A stretch of DNA of 64,000 nucleotides from Lachnospiraceae bacterium OM04-12BH (GCA_003490145.1 QULQ01000014.1:6888-70887), one strand, 5' to 3'; counted from the stretch's first letter, positions 1 to 9,073 are shown. Numbers and translations are program-made. Notes: generated from the sequence alone by a model not told the origin.

Positions 1-94
1 GGGACAAAGTAGGTTCAGCAAAAAACTATAATAAGAAATAAACAGACTCATTAAAAAATTCATTGGAGAAATAAAAGAACAAAATCCTTTGGTA

Positions 95-145
95 AAAATT
101 CACAAAAACTGAATGTGAATTTTGTGAGTGGTTACGCGTTTAACC
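95..145. promoter_or_regulatory. Inverted repeats upstream of the LacI regulator
   Basis: A perfect 10 bp inverted repeat (AAAATTCACA at 95-104, TGTGAATTTT at 114-123) overlaps a second one (TCACAAAA 100-107 with TTTTGTGA 120-127). A third short palindrome, GGTTA/TAACC with a CGCG-containing centre, lies at 130-145. LacI-family repressors bind such CG-centred palindromes and often control their own genes, so this may be the autoregulatory operator. That is inferred from position only. Confidence 0.4.
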
Positions 146-207
146 TTTGTAAAACCGATACTTTTGCTGTACCATATGATCAGAATATCAAAAAAGAGGA
201 AATCGAC

Positions 208-1233
208 ATGGCACAGAAAAGGATCAGGATCGTGGATGTCGCAGATGCATTAGGACTCAGTACAGCGACGGTTTCAAAGGTGATTCATGGCAAAACAGAA
301 AAGATTTCAGATGAAACGGTAAAGCGCGTCCAGCAGGAGCTTGAAAGGTCAGGATATATCCCGAATATGGCGGGTATTCTGCTTGCGAGAAATAATTCAA
401 GAATCATCGGGGTGGTGATCAATGATAATGAGAAGTATGAGGGCAGGGTTTTACAGGATGGATTTGTGATGTCATCACTCAATGCTCTTTCCCGCGAGGT
501 AAATGAAAAGGGATATTTTCTGATGATAAAAACAACTGCGGATATCAGTGAGATTCCGGTGTTTGCCTCCATGTGGAATATGGATGGACTGATCCTGATG
601 GGATTTTGCGAAGCGGATTATGAGCAGCTCAGAAACCAGACGAGGATTTCCTTTGTTGTGTATGATGGCTATTTTGAGAAATGCTCCAGGGTGGTTAATC
701 TTGTCATCAATCATTATGATGGTGGCTGCCAGGCAGGAAAATATTTGAGGGAGCTCGGCCATAAAAAAGCATTATGTATAGCTGATAATTTTATTTGTAT
801 GGATAAGGAGCGCATCGAAGGCTTTCTCAAAGCCTTTGAGCCGGGAAAAGTCATAAGATGGGAGATTCCAAAGACCGAAAAGGAAAGATTGGATTTTTAC
901 GAGGATAAATTTCCGGAAATGTTAAAGCATAATATTACTGCTGTTTTTGCGGTGTCAGATTTTTATGCGCTTGAGTTCATGCGTTTTCTGCAGGGAAAGA
1001 GTATGCAAATCCCCAAAGATATCCAGATGATCGGCTTTGATGACAATATGGCAAGCAGGGAAAGCAGTCCTGCGCTTACGACGATTCATCAGGACGCATC
1101 TTTAAGGGCAAAAACTGCAATTGAATGTCTTGAGGTAATGCGCGATGGCTTCGATTGTGAAACGGAGATCGTATTGCCGGTTGAGCTGATAAAAAGAGAA
1201 AGTACGGGTAAACTACAATGTCAAAGTTTATAA
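208..1233 (+). CDS. LacI-family transcriptional regulator
   Basis: A 341-residue repressor. The N-terminal helix-turn-helix (about residues 5-50, with the STATVSKVIHG recognition helix) is followed by a periplasmic-binding-protein-like effector domain ending in the GFDD and LTTIHQD motifs typical of the family. I chose the ATG at 208 because AGAGGAAA precedes it and the HTH starts right after; an upstream in-frame ATG at 115 would add 31 residues of unrelated sequence. The MATE exporter starts 16 bp before this stop, so the two are probably co-transcribed and the regulator may respond to something the exporter handles. The effector is unknown. Confidence 0.9.
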   Translation: MAQKRIRIVDVADALGLSTATVSKVIHGKTEKISDETVKRVQQELERSGYIPNMAGILLARNNSRIIGVVINDNEKYEGRVLQDGFVMSSLNALSREVNEKGYFLMIKTTADISEIPVFASMWNMDGLILMGFCEADYEQLRNQTRISFVVYDGYFEKCSRVVNLVINHYDGGCQAGKYLRELGHKKALCIADNFICMDKERIEGFLKAFEPGKVIRWEIPKTEKERLDFYEDKFPEMLKHNITAVFAVSDFYALEFMRFLQGKSMQIPKDIQMIGFDDNMASRESSPALTTIHQDASLRAKTAIECLEVMRDGFDCETEIVLPVELIKRESTGKLQCQSL

Positions 1234-2549
1234 AATCATTGTGTAAAATAGCAGTTCCTGTCACACTGCAAAGTATGCTGCAGGCATCATTTTCAATTGT
1301 TGACCAGATCATGATCGGACAGCTGGGAGAGACTAATATATCGGCAGTTGGGCTTGGAAGTAATTTTTCTTTAATTTTTTCTGTGGTGATTGGAGCGGTA
1401 GGTGCGGTTGCCGGGATATTAATCGCACAATTTATGGGTGCGGAAGATAAAAAAGAGGCATGGTGCAGCTTTGATGTAAGCCTCATTTGCGGAATTATGA
1501 TATCAGCATTGTTTCTTTTGGCGGCAGGAGCCTTTCCGTTGCAGATTCTTGGACTTTATACTGAGGATATGAATATTATAAATACAGGTGCAGTCTATTT
1601 CCGTATTGTAGCGTTTTCCTATATCCCGATGGCAGTCAGTAATATTTTATCTGCATGGCTGCGCTGCAGGGAGCATGCCACGATACCATTTCTGGCAAGC
1701 TTTGGAGCAGTTGCTGTAAACACAGGGCTGAACTATCTGCTGATATTCGGTAAATTGGGATTTCCGCGTATGGAGATCAAAGGAGCTGCGATTGCAACGC
1801 TTATTTCACAGCTGTTTAACCTTGTATTCATTGTTATTGGATTTGTTATATGTAATAGAAGAGATGGGGATAAACCGGTGCTGTCCCTGCATTTTAAGAA
1901 GATCACAATCAGGGATTATCTGGTCATGATCATGCCGATTCTGGTCAGTGAATTTCTGTGGAGCCTTGGACAAAATGTGGAGTCAGCTGTATATGGACAT
2001 CTTGGCACATCAAATCTGGCAGCATATACGCTTACAGGTCCGATACAGGGATTGATAGTAGGCGCATTGAGTGGACTGTCAGCGGCGGCAGGGGTAATGA
2101 TCGGCAAGCGGCTTGGCAGGAAAGAATATGATGAGGCTTATGCTGAGTCAAAGAAGATCATGTATGCCGGTTTAGCCGGTTCGGTTGTGGTAGCCTCATT
2201 GCTGATTTTACTTGCAGGAGTCTATACCGGATTGTATCGTGTGGATAACAGCGTAAAAGAACTTGGGAGAATACTGCTTATTGTATTTGCCCTATATGCA
2301 CCGGTCAAGGTGGAAAATATGATACTTAGCGGAGGCATCATAAGAAGCGGCGGCAATACAAAAATCATCATGGTGATTGATATTGTTGGCACCTGGTGCA
2401 TAGGAATTCCTCTGTGTCTGCTTGCTGCATATGTGTTTAGATGGGGCATTGTTGGTGTATATGCATTGCTTACCACAGAGGAAATATTCAGGCTTGCTGT
2501 AGCACTTGTTATTTTCAGAAAGCGTAAATGGATGATCAGCTTATCATAG
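1218..2549 (+). CDS. MATE-family multidrug/toxin exporter
   Basis: A 443-residue polytopic membrane protein with about 12 hydrophobic segments in two homologous halves, the usual MATE length. The N-terminus (VPVTLQSMLQASFSIVDQIM) is the characteristic first helix, and a matching PILVSEFLWSLGQ segment opens the second half. MATE proteins export organic cations or metabolites in exchange for Na+ or H+; the substrate cannot be read here. The start overlaps the end of the LacI-type regulator, suggesting translational coupling. Its stop overlaps the stop of the convergent aminotransferase gene by a few bases, leaving no room for a terminator between them. Confidence 0.9.
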   Translation: MSKFIKSLCKIAVPVTLQSMLQASFSIVDQIMIGQLGETNISAVGLGSNFSLIFSVVIGAVGAVAGILIAQFMGAEDKKEAWCSFDVSLICGIMISALFLLAAGAFPLQILGLYTEDMNIINTGAVYFRIVAFSYIPMAVSNILSAWLRCREHATIPFLASFGAVAVNTGLNYLLIFGKLGFPRMEIKGAAIATLISQLFNLVFIVIGFVICNRRDGDKPVLSLHFKKITIRDYLVMIMPILVSEFLWSLGQNVESAVYGHLGTSNLAAYTLTGPIQGLIVGALSGLSAAAGVMIGKRLGRKEYDEAYAESKKIMYAGLAGSVVVASLLILLAGVYTGLYRVDNSVKELGRILLIVFALYAPVKVENMILSGGIIRSGGNTKIIMVIDIVGTWCIGIPLCLLAAYVFRWGIVGVYALLTTEEIFRLAVALVIFRKRKWMISLS

Positions 2550-3389
2550 CGATGTATCCGCTGCATAATAAGCAGCGTAGGCATCCTGCAGAGTTTTCAG
2601 TGTCTTTGAATCCCTGCCGCCAACAGGCTTACCGTCAAGCTCAACAGCCTGGATGCACAGACCACCGGAGCTGCTGACGATGATCTCGTCGGCTTCTTCC
2701 AGCTCCTTCATGGTGAACGGAGCCTCTTTAGTAGGAATGCCGTTCTGCTCAGCCAGCATCAGCAGATGCTTCAGGGTAATACCGGGAAGGATCAGGTTGT
2801 CCCTTGGAGGAGTGCAGAGCACACCATCCTTGATCATCAGTATATTGCTGTGTGCACATTCTGTTACACGGTCGCCACGGTGGAATACGGTTTCCTGGCA
2901 GTCCTTTTCAATACATCTCTGATAAGCGATCACACTGGGGATCAGGTTCAGGGTCTTGATATTGCAGTGCAGGAATCTGGTATCTTCCATGGAGATCAAA
3001 CGGAAGGTAGTGGTAAAGGGGATCAGATCGCAGGGGACTGTGAAGATCATCAGGTTTGGCTTTACGGAAGCCGGTGGGAACTGGTGGCCGCGGAGGGCAG
3101 TTCCACGGGAGCACTGCCAGTAGAGCATGCCGTGATCACTGTCATTGGCATCGATACACTGCTGCAGGGCAGCAATCAGTTCCTCTCTTGGCATGGTAAA
3201 AGGAATTTCCAGTAATTTGCAGCTGTTGTAGAAACGGTCCAGATGATCCTTTGCAGCAAAGATATGATTGTTTGCAAAGGTGGTAGCATCATAGCAGCCG
3301 TCGCCGAAGTATACAGCACGATCCAGCATGGGAATCTTCATTTCTTCCAGGGGACCTATTTCTCCATTATAATATCCAACATATTTCAT
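2544..3389 (-). CDS. Class IV PLP aminotransferase (D-amino acid / branched-chain type)
   Basis: A 281-residue fold-type IV transaminase. The lysine that binds PLP is Lys145 in HCNIKTLNLIP, and Glu178 in DRVTECAHSN is the expected partner of the pyridine nitrogen; both fall where they do in D-alanine aminotransferases. The start at 3389 has AAGGAG seven bases upstream; a longer form from 3407 is unlikely. D-alanine aminotransferase (wall D-Ala/D-Glu supply) or a branched-chain or 4-amino-4-deoxychorismate enzyme are the alternatives, and substrate specificity cannot be settled by eye. The gene faces away from a MITE-like repeat and may be read from the YkvI-like gene upstream. Confidence 0.85.
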   Translation of the reverse strand: MKYVGYYNGEIGPLEEMKIPMLDRAVYFGDGCYDATTFANNHIFAAKDHLDRFYNSCKLLEIPFTMPREELIAALQQCIDANDSDHGMLYWQCSRGTALRGHQFPPASVKPNLMIFTVPCDLIPFTTTFRLISMEDTRFLHCNIKTLNLIPSVIAYQRCIEKDCQETVFHRGDRVTECAHSNILMIKDGVLCTPPRDNLILPGITLKHLLMLAEQNGIPTKEAPFTMKELEEADEIIVSSSGGLCIQAVELDGKPVGGRDSKTLKTLQDAYAAYYAADTSL

Positions 3390-3417
3390 AGCGTTCTCCT
3401 TTTGCAATTATTACTTC

Positions 3418-3628
3418 TATATTATGATATCGGGGTCAAAAGCCCCCGACTTTGATACCTACGGATTGCTTCGTGCTACGCACTTCCACAATCCTACCCA
3501 ATATTCGCATATCGTGGGATTAGCATCCCACTTTTATGCTCATATCGGGGCGGGTCCTAAGGTCTTTCACCCACTTATGAGCAAGCTCATGTGGGCTTAG
3601 ACCTTTTGACCCTGGTATCATATTATAT
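3418..3628. mobile_element. MITE-like element with terminal inverted repeats
   Basis: A ~200 bp non-coding block bounded by imperfect terminal inverted repeats: ATGATATCGGGGTCAAAAG at 3424-3442 against the complement of 3602-3621 (17 of 19 match), with AT-rich extensions outward. Inside are three self-complementary units: GGATTG/CAATCC, GTGGGA-ttagca-TCCCAC, and a long imperfect hairpin built on AAGGTCT/AGACCTT around ATGAGcaaGCTCAT. It has no coding capacity. It separates two minus-strand genes and could also act as an RNA structure or terminator between them. Confidence 0.55.
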
Positions 3629-3646
3629 CAATTATATCACAGGAAT

Positions 3647-4789
3647 TCATACTTTCCAGTTCTTTATGATCTTATATCCGCCGATTAACAGCGTAGGAAG
3701 CAGATAGAAGAGGATAAAGCCATAGGAGAGGAGAGAATAGCCTTTCTCGATCAGGGTAACAACACCGATCCTTGATAAGATCAGGGCAGCGATAAGGGTA
3801 ATGACAGTGATGATTCCGCGCTTCCTGTCAGAAAGCTTCTCTGATCCCTTTTCAACCAGTGCTACATCAAAACGGTCAATGATCATATGGATACAGCCTG
3901 TTGCGGTTTCCACAAGAGTCCAGCCCATAACAATACTGAACAGAGTGATCAGGACAGGACCGCCGTTGATGGCAAGGATCATTTCCATCCAGGGGGTTGT
4001 TACGTCAGCACCGACAATGGAGGGATCTCCATAGAAGCACATCATTGCGAAGTAAGACAGGAACCACGGGATTACCATCAGAAGACCTGCGATGATACCG
4101 GAAATGAAGGTTTCCTTTCTTTTGGTCTGTCTGGTCAGGGAGAACATACCCATGGGAATGGCATTGATGTTATAGGCAACATACAGGATGCCGGTGCCGA
4201 TACAGAGAGGAACCGTTACGGAACCATCATAGGAGCTGGTATCCATGGTGCTGAAAACATGGGAAATGTTACTGCCCTTGTTTATCAGAACAAGAACTGT
4301 GAACAGGATATAGCCGCCATAGAGAAGGATCGTACCGATAGACTCAAATTTCTCGATTACCTTGGAGCCTTTGAAATTCAGAAGACCACAGATCAGGACG
4401 ATCACAACAGAGCCAAGGATATTAGGCAGTCCGGCCTGCTCAAAGATACTGCCGGTAGCGGCGGCCATTACGGCGATCAGCAGGATAGCGATCAGAACGG
4501 TCAGTATATCCATGACGGGCCATAAGGGACCGATCACCTTTTTGATATAGTTTTTGTAATCATAAACCTTATAGATACGGCAGATCTCAAAGGTAAGGAA
4601 AGCAAACAGGGCAAAACCGATACCGATCGTCAGACCGGAGATCCAGCCAAAGGCACCGAATTTGGCACCGTAGGAATAAATTTCACGTCCAGTAGCATAG
4701 CCGCCGCCGATTAGAACGGATTGAAGAAGAACACCGGGCAGAATATATTTTGCATAGGTGCCTTCATAGAAATGCTTGAAGTTTTTCAT
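3647..4789 (-). CDS. YkvI-like APC-fold membrane transporter
   Basis: A 380-residue integral membrane protein with about ten to eleven hydrophobic helices. The opening YILPGVLLQSVLIGGGYATGREI, with a glycine-rich break in helix 1, resembles the YkvI family, which is distantly related to LeuT/APC-type amino acid transporters. The substrate is not known. The initiation region (AAAGTGAG ahead of the ATG) is weak. It is transcribed divergently from a LysR-type gene about 190 bp away, the usual arrangement in which the LysR protein controls its neighbour. Confidence 0.75.
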   Translation of the reverse strand: MKNFKHFYEGTYAKYILPGVLLQSVLIGGGYATGREIYSYGAKFGAFGWISGLTIGIGFALFAFLTFEICRIYKVYDYKNYIKKVIGPLWPVMDILTVLIAILLIAVMAAATGSIFEQAGLPNILGSVVIVLICGLLNFKGSKVIEKFESIGTILLYGGYILFTVLVLINKGSNISHVFSTMDTSSYDGSVTVPLCIGTGILYVAYNINAIPMGMFSLTRQTKRKETFISGIIAGLLMVIPWFLSYFAMMCFYGDPSIVGADVTTPWMEMILAINGGPVLITLFSIVMGWTLVETATGCIHMIIDRFDVALVEKGSEKLSDRKRGIITVITLIAALILSRIGVVTLIEKGYSLLSYGFILFYLLPTLLIGGYKIIKNWKV

Positions 4790-4980
4790 GATAGTGTTCG
4801 CTCACTTTCTTTTGTTATTTATAAAATGAATTATAGAGGATACCAGGAAAACTTGCCAATAGAAATATCACATATTATAATAAGTAAAACTTATTATATC
4901 AGAGGCAGAAGCCCTAAGCCCCAAGCTGACTCATGTGGGTTTAGAATTATAGACTCTGGCAGTATAAAAAAGGGGAAATT
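4790..4980. promoter_or_regulatory. Divergent YkvI-like/LysR intergenic region
   Basis: 191 bp between divergently transcribed genes, AT-rich on the left and expected to hold both promoters and the LysR binding site. A hairpin CTAAGCCC...GGGTTTAG lies at about 4915-4946, and its right side, CTCATGTGGGTTTAGA, closely matches CTCATGTGGGCTTAGA inside the MITE-like element at 3.5 kb. It may be a decayed copy of that element. No clear sigma-A promoter could be fixed. Confidence 0.35.
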
Positions 4981-5892
4981 ATGAATCTGAAACAGATGGA
5001 ATATTTTGTGGCGGCAGCAGAGCAGCTTAATTTTACCAGGGCAGCAAGACAGTGTTTTATTTCACAGACAGCCATGACATTGCAGATACAGTCATTGGAA
5101 GAAAAGGTGGGAGTACCTTTATTTGTCAGGGATAAGCACCACGTGGAGCTGACAGCGGCAGGAAAGGTTTATTTGAAGGAAGCCAGGGCTATCCTGATCA
5201 GGGCAGAGGAAGCTGCCAAGCTGGCAAGGACAGCAGCAGAGGGAGTATACGGGGAGCTTACCATAGGATTTATCCGTGGCTATGAGCAGAGCCGGTTCTC
5301 AGAGACGCTTCGGAGCTTCCGGGAAGCCTATCCGCATATTTCCCTTCACCTTGTCCGGGAAAATATGACAACCTTATACAAGCTGCTGGAGGATGGTACC
5401 TGCGATGTGGTGTTTAACCTCTCCCAGTTCACCCAGAGCTTTGAAGATCTGGAGCATCGTTTCCTGAAAAGGTATCCCATGATGGCAGTTCTGTATCCAG
5501 GACATATCCTTTCAGGAGAAAATCATCTGCAGTACAGGGATCTTGCCAGGGAGGATTTTATTATCATGCAGCCAAAAGGGCGGTCCAATGACGAAGCGGA
5601 GGAGGTTTTGATCTGCTATAACAGAGGCGGGTTTATTCCTAATATAATACTCCGTGAGCAGGAGGTGCAGACAGTACTTCTTGAGGTGTCGGCAGGGTTT
5701 GGAATAGCGATCCTGCCGGAATATGCTGTCCGTTATTATAGAAATGCCAGGAATCTGGTGATTGTACCGCTTGTGCGGGAGGATGGCAGCGCAGAGCAGC
5801 TGGATCTGGAGATTGGCTGGAAGCGTGAAAATAAAAATCCGGCGATCGAAAAGCTGCTTGCGTGGATGAAAACTCACGAATATACAGAATAA
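4981..5892 (+). CDS. LysR-family transcriptional regulator
   Basis: A 303-residue LysR-type protein of normal length. The winged HTH (residues 1-60) contains the family pattern LNFTRAARQCFISQTAMTLQIQSLEEKVGVPLFVR, and the C-terminal two-lobed effector domain begins near residue 90 (GELTIGFIRGYE). The start is supported by AAAGGGGAAA directly upstream. It is divergent from the YkvI-like transporter, its probable target. It could also reach the downstream 6.0-8.3 kb CstA unit, but nothing visible shows this. Confidence 0.92.
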   Translation: MNLKQMEYFVAAAEQLNFTRAARQCFISQTAMTLQIQSLEEKVGVPLFVRDKHHVELTAAGKVYLKEARAILIRAEEAAKLARTAAEGVYGELTIGFIRGYEQSRFSETLRSFREAYPHISLHLVRENMTTLYKLLEDGTCDVVFNLSQFTQSFEDLEHRFLKRYPMMAVLYPGHILSGENHLQYRDLAREDFIIMQPKGRSNDEAEEVLICYNRGGFIPNIILREQEVQTVLLEVSAGFGIAILPEYAVRYYRNARNLVIVPLVREDGSAEQLDLEIGWKRENKNPAIEKLLAWMKTHEYTE

Positions 5893-5964
5893 TGTCATAT
5901 CAAAATTATTTTTCCTTGCAAATGTGAAAAAAGATCAAAAGAAATATTACAAAAAACAGGTTGC

Positions 5965-6000
5965 AAAAAACGCAATACCGTATTAGAATAAAAAACGCAA
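5965..6000. repeat. Short direct repeat upstream of the cstA unit
   Basis: AAAAAACGCAA occurs twice, at 5965-5975 and 5990-6000, starts 25 bp apart, ahead of the small gene that precedes cstA. The spacing of about two and a half helical turns resembles tandem regulator sites. Some CstA/BtsT-type carriers are controlled by LytTR regulators that bind direct repeats, but no such regulator is in this window. The left copy also forms an imperfect palindrome TTGC...GCAA. Confidence 0.3.
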
Positions 6001-6042
6001 AGAATCTTAACATGAAATTAACATATGTGGAGAACCATCGGA

Positions 6043-6570
6043 ATGGAATATACAAGAGAAGCAGTCATTGACAGACTGCTGAGGAGCTATAGCTCCTGCT
6101 ATAATATTCATCTGATCGAAGATGACCAGGTACCAATCACAGCACGCTGTGATTTTTTTGAGCACTCAGGGAAATATGTGATATCAAAAAAGGCAGAACT
6201 TTGGTCTGCTGATAATGAAGAATTCCTATATCTTGTCAATATTCCCCATCTGACAATGGAGCTTTATCAGAAATGGAGAGATTATATCCATGAAGATGGC
6301 ATGAACCGCATTCATGTCGGACCGGGACACATGGCCTCTTATATCACCCCGGTTTTTATCTGTGATACCTGTGAGGAAGAGGCAAGAAAGGCATTGAAGA
6401 AGTGCCGCATTTACAAAAGTTTTCATTTTTCGCTGCATGGCTGGGCAGATCATCATACCGCACTGATAGAGCTGTCAACAGGACAGATTGACGCAAATGC
6501 AGGCGGCAGACAGACAGCGAAAATTTTGAAAAAAGTACTATATTCAAAAAAATCGAAGGGAGATAGGTAA
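6043..6570 (+). CDS. Uncharacterised protein in the cstA operon
   Basis: I do not recognise this 175-residue soluble protein. It has no signal peptide or membrane segment. Its middle contains hydrophobic strands (EFLYLVNIPHL, MASYITPVFIC) and a CDTCEEEARKAL motif; the C-terminus is basic. I chose the ATG at 6043 because GTGGAGAA lies about ten bases upstream; an ATG at 6025 is possible. The stop is one base before the cstA start, so the two are almost certainly co-translated and a role in CstA regulation or use of its substrate is plausible. Confidence 0.75.
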   Translation: MEYTREAVIDRLLRSYSSCYNIHLIEDDQVPITARCDFFEHSGKYVISKKAELWSADNEEFLYLVNIPHLTMELYQKWRDYIHEDGMNRIHVGPGHMASYITPVFICDTCEEEARKALKKCRIYKSFHFSLHGWADHHTALIELSTGQIDANAGGRQTAKILKKVLYSKKSKGDR

Positions 6571-6571
6571 T

Positions 6572-8302
6572 ATGAATTCATTAGTACTTCTGATCATCTG
6601 CGTTGCCATTCTGGTGCTGGGATATATCTTCTACGGCGGCTGGCTGTGCAAACAGTGGGGCGTAGGTGAAGGAAACAATGAGACACCGGCTCATACCATG
6701 GAAGATGGTGTTGACTATGTACCGGCGAAAGCACCGGTTCTGATGGGACATCACTTTTCATCTATTGCAGGTGCCGGCCCTATCACAGGACCAATTGGTG
6801 CAGCTATGTTTGGATGGCTGCCTGTAACACTCTGGATTCTTATAGGAGGTATTTTCTTTGGTGGTGTACATGACTTTGGTGCACTTTTCGCATCTGTCCG
6901 CAACAAAGGCATGTCTATCGGAGAGATTATTTCCGCAAATATGAGCAAGCGTGCAAAGAGGCTGTTCATCATCTTCTCTTATCTGACGCTGATCCTTGTT
7001 GTAGCTGCTTTTGCATCTATTGTAGCATCTACATTCGGAGCAACCTTTGATGAGAGCGGAGCAGTAGATATGGTTAAGTCTGAAACACCTGCATCTGTAG
7101 CCATGATTTCTTTACTGTTCATCGTTATTGCCATTGTATTTGGCTTCTGCGTATACCGCAGAAATATGCCTATGGGTATTGCATCCGTAGTTGGCGTACT
7201 TGCTATCATTGGTATTATGGCGGTCGGTATGAACTTCCATCCCATCTATCTGTCTACAAAGACATGGATGTGGATCGTTGGTCTTTACATTGCAATCGCC
7301 TCTGTAACACCGGTATGGATCCTGCTTCAGCCCCGTGACTACTTAAGCTCATTCCTGCTTTATGCAATGCTTGCAGTAGCAATCTTTGCTGTTGTTGTGG
7401 GACATCCTACCTTTGATGCAAGCTTCCCGGCATTTGGCGGATTTGCAGTAGACAATGGAAATGGTACGCAGTACTTATTCCCTGTACTGTTTACAACAGT
7501 TGCCTGCGGTGCAATCTCCGGTTTCCATTCACTGGTTTCTTCAGGAACAACATCCAAGCAGCTGGATAAGGAAAAGGATGCTAAACCCATTGCTTACGGT
7601 GGTATGCTTCTTGAGTGTGTGCTTGCAGTCCTGACTCTTTGTGCAATCGGATATGCATACAAGTGGAATGCAGCTAACCCGGACAATGCTCTGGTTGGTG
7701 CAACAGCAATCTTCGGTGGCGGTATCGCTCATATGGTAGATGATGTGATCCCTGGAAGCTATGCAATCCTGAATTCCTTGCTGGTATTGACCTATTCTGC
7801 ATTCTGTCTGACATCACTGGATACAGCAACACGTCTTGCACGTTTCATGTTCCAGGAGTTCTGGCTTGAGCCCGGTCAGACAACAAAGGATGTAAAGGAA
7901 GGCTGGAAGAAGGTAATGGTTAACCCTTACTTCGCAACGATCCTTACTGTAGTTCTTGGTATTCTTCTTGGTATGACAGGCTATGCAAAGATCTGGGGTC
8001 TGTTTGGTGCTGCTAACCAGCTCCTTGCAGGTATCGGACTTCTTGCAGTTGCAACATGGCTTGGTAATGCAGGAAAGAACAATAAGATGTTCCTGATCCC
8101 TATGGCATTCATGATCGTAGTAACGATCAGCTCACTGGCTCTGACTGTAAAGAACCAGATCGGAATTATTTCCGCAGGCGGTGCTGACTGGGGGCCTTAT
8201 GCACAGACAATTCTTGGTATTCTGCTGATCGTGCTGGCTGTAGTCCTTGTTATTGAGGGTGTACAGACTCTGAAGAATCAGAAGGCAAAGAAAGCCGCAT
8301 AA
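6572..8302 (+). CDS. cstA: CstA-family carbon starvation / peptide or pyruvate transporter
   Basis: A 576-residue membrane protein with about 15-16 hydrophobic helices. The hallmark HHFSSIAGAGPITGP segment near residues 60-75 and the following GGVHDFGALFASVR are diagnostic of CstA/BtsT proteins. Family members take up peptides or pyruvate when preferred carbon is scarce. Shorter than the ~700-residue enterobacterial CstA, as is common in Firmicutes. GGGAGAT sets the start. It is followed by a clear terminator. Confidence 0.92.
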   Translation: MNSLVLLIICVAILVLGYIFYGGWLCKQWGVGEGNNETPAHTMEDGVDYVPAKAPVLMGHHFSSIAGAGPITGPIGAAMFGWLPVTLWILIGGIFFGGVHDFGALFASVRNKGMSIGEIISANMSKRAKRLFIIFSYLTLILVVAAFASIVASTFGATFDESGAVDMVKSETPASVAMISLLFIVIAIVFGFCVYRRNMPMGIASVVGVLAIIGIMAVGMNFHPIYLSTKTWMWIVGLYIAIASVTPVWILLQPRDYLSSFLLYAMLAVAIFAVVVGHPTFDASFPAFGGFAVDNGNGTQYLFPVLFTTVACGAISGFHSLVSSGTTSKQLDKEKDAKPIAYGGMLLECVLAVLTLCAIGYAYKWNAANPDNALVGATAIFGGGIAHMVDDVIPGSYAILNSLLVLTYSAFCLTSLDTATRLARFMFQEFWLEPGQTTKDVKEGWKKVMVNPYFATILTVVLGILLGMTGYAKIWGLFGAANQLLAGIGLLAVATWLGNAGKNNKMFLIPMAFMIVVTISSLALTVKNQIGIISAGGADWGPYAQTILGILLIVLAVVLVIEGVQTLKNQKAKKAA

Positions 8303-8328
8303 GAAAACTGAATTTAGCTGATATCAGA

Positions 8329-8366
8329 GGGCAGGACAGCCGGCAGGCTGTTCTGTCCTTTTTTAC
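8329..8366 (+). terminator. Rho-independent terminator after cstA
   Basis: The hairpin AGGACAG...CTGTCCT with a GC-rich loop (8333-8358) is followed immediately by six T residues. It closes the cstA unit and isolates the xpt promoter. Confidence 0.85.
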
Positions 8367-8414
8367 CCGGTCCTTTTACAATGGTGAAAATATGTACGAA
8401 GTGGCAATTACATA

Positions 8415-8461
8415 TTGAAAAAATGCAGGTAACATATTTATAATAGGAATATCTACCTGCA
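8415..8461 (+). promoter_or_regulatory. xpt promoter inside a long inverted repeat (candidate operator)
   Basis: TTGAAA (8415-8420) and a perfect TATAAT (8439-8444) are 18 bp apart, a good sigma-A promoter. The inverted repeat TGCAGGTA (8424-8431) / TACCTGCA (8454-8461), extended inside by ATATT (8434-8438) / AATAT (8448-8452), encloses the -10 box and would be bound by a repressor. The right arm CCTGC can also pair with GCAGG at 8464-8468, giving a small hairpin in the transcript. No purine riboswitch core is present. Confidence 0.6.
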
Positions 8462-8497
8462 AAGCAGGGAATGAGCGAAAGAGGAGAGAGCACGGAA

Positions 8498-9073
8498 ATG
8501 AAATTACTTGAGGAACGTATCCGTAGGGATGGAACAGTAAAGGCAGGCAATGTATTAAAGGTAGATTCTTTTCTGAATCACCAGATGGACATTGACCTGT
8601 TTAATGAAATGGGAAAAGAGTGGGCACGTTTGTTTGCAGACCGTCCGGTCACAAAGATCCTGACAGTGGAGGCATCCGGTATCGGTATTGCCTGTGTGGC
8701 TGCCCAGCATTTTCATGTACCGGTGGTATTTGCCAAGAAAACACAGTCTCTGAATATTGACGGAGAGGTGTATACCACAAAGATAGAGTCATTTACCCAT
8801 AAGAGAGTATATGATGTGATCGTTTCCAAGAAATTTCTGAGCCCGGAGGATCATGTCCTCATCATTGATGATTTTCTTGCTAACGGCTGTGCACTGGAGG
8901 GGCTGATCGAGATCGTACAGAAGGCAGGTGCCACAGTAGAAGGAATCGGTATTGCTGTAGAGAAAGGCTTCCAGAAGGGCGGAGACCTGATCCGAAGCAA
9001 AGGTGTCAGACTGGAGTCACTGGCAATCGTAGAGAGCATGGATGCAGAGACAGGTGAGATCACCTTTCGCTAA
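8498..9073 (+). CDS. xpt: Xanthine phosphoribosyltransferase
   Basis: A 191-residue type I phosphoribosyltransferase converting xanthine (and more weakly guanine) plus PRPP to the nucleotide. The N-terminus [20 protein letters not shown] is highly typical of Firmicute Xpt, and [11 protein letters not shown] (residues 120-130) is the PRPP loop. I start it at 8498, where AGAGGAGAG lies upstream, rather than at the ATG at 8471. The neighbours, a BMP-type nucleoside uptake system, form a purine salvage group. In many Firmicutes xpt is under a guanine riboswitch; here an operator-like repeat sits in that place. Confidence 0.95.
   Translation: MKLLEERIRRDGTVKAGNVLKVDSFLNHQMDIDLFNEMGKEWARLFADRPVTKILTVEASGIGIACVAAQHFHVPVVFAKKTQSLNIDGEVYTTKIESFTHKRVYDVIVSKKFLSPEDHVLIIDDFLANGCALEGLIEIVQKAGATVEGIGIAVEKGFQKGGDLIRSKGVRLESLAIVESMDAETGEITFR

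Noticed and set aside
3887..4525. 212-codon plus-strand frame over the YkvI-like gene
   Set aside because: It is antisense to a coherent membrane protein and is hydrophilic, repeat-like shadow sequence.
8431..8470. Guanine/xanthine riboswitch upstream of xpt
   Set aside because: TATAAT and ATCTACC occur, but only a few bases apart, leaving no room for P2 and its loop; they are better explained as a -10 box and a palindrome arm.
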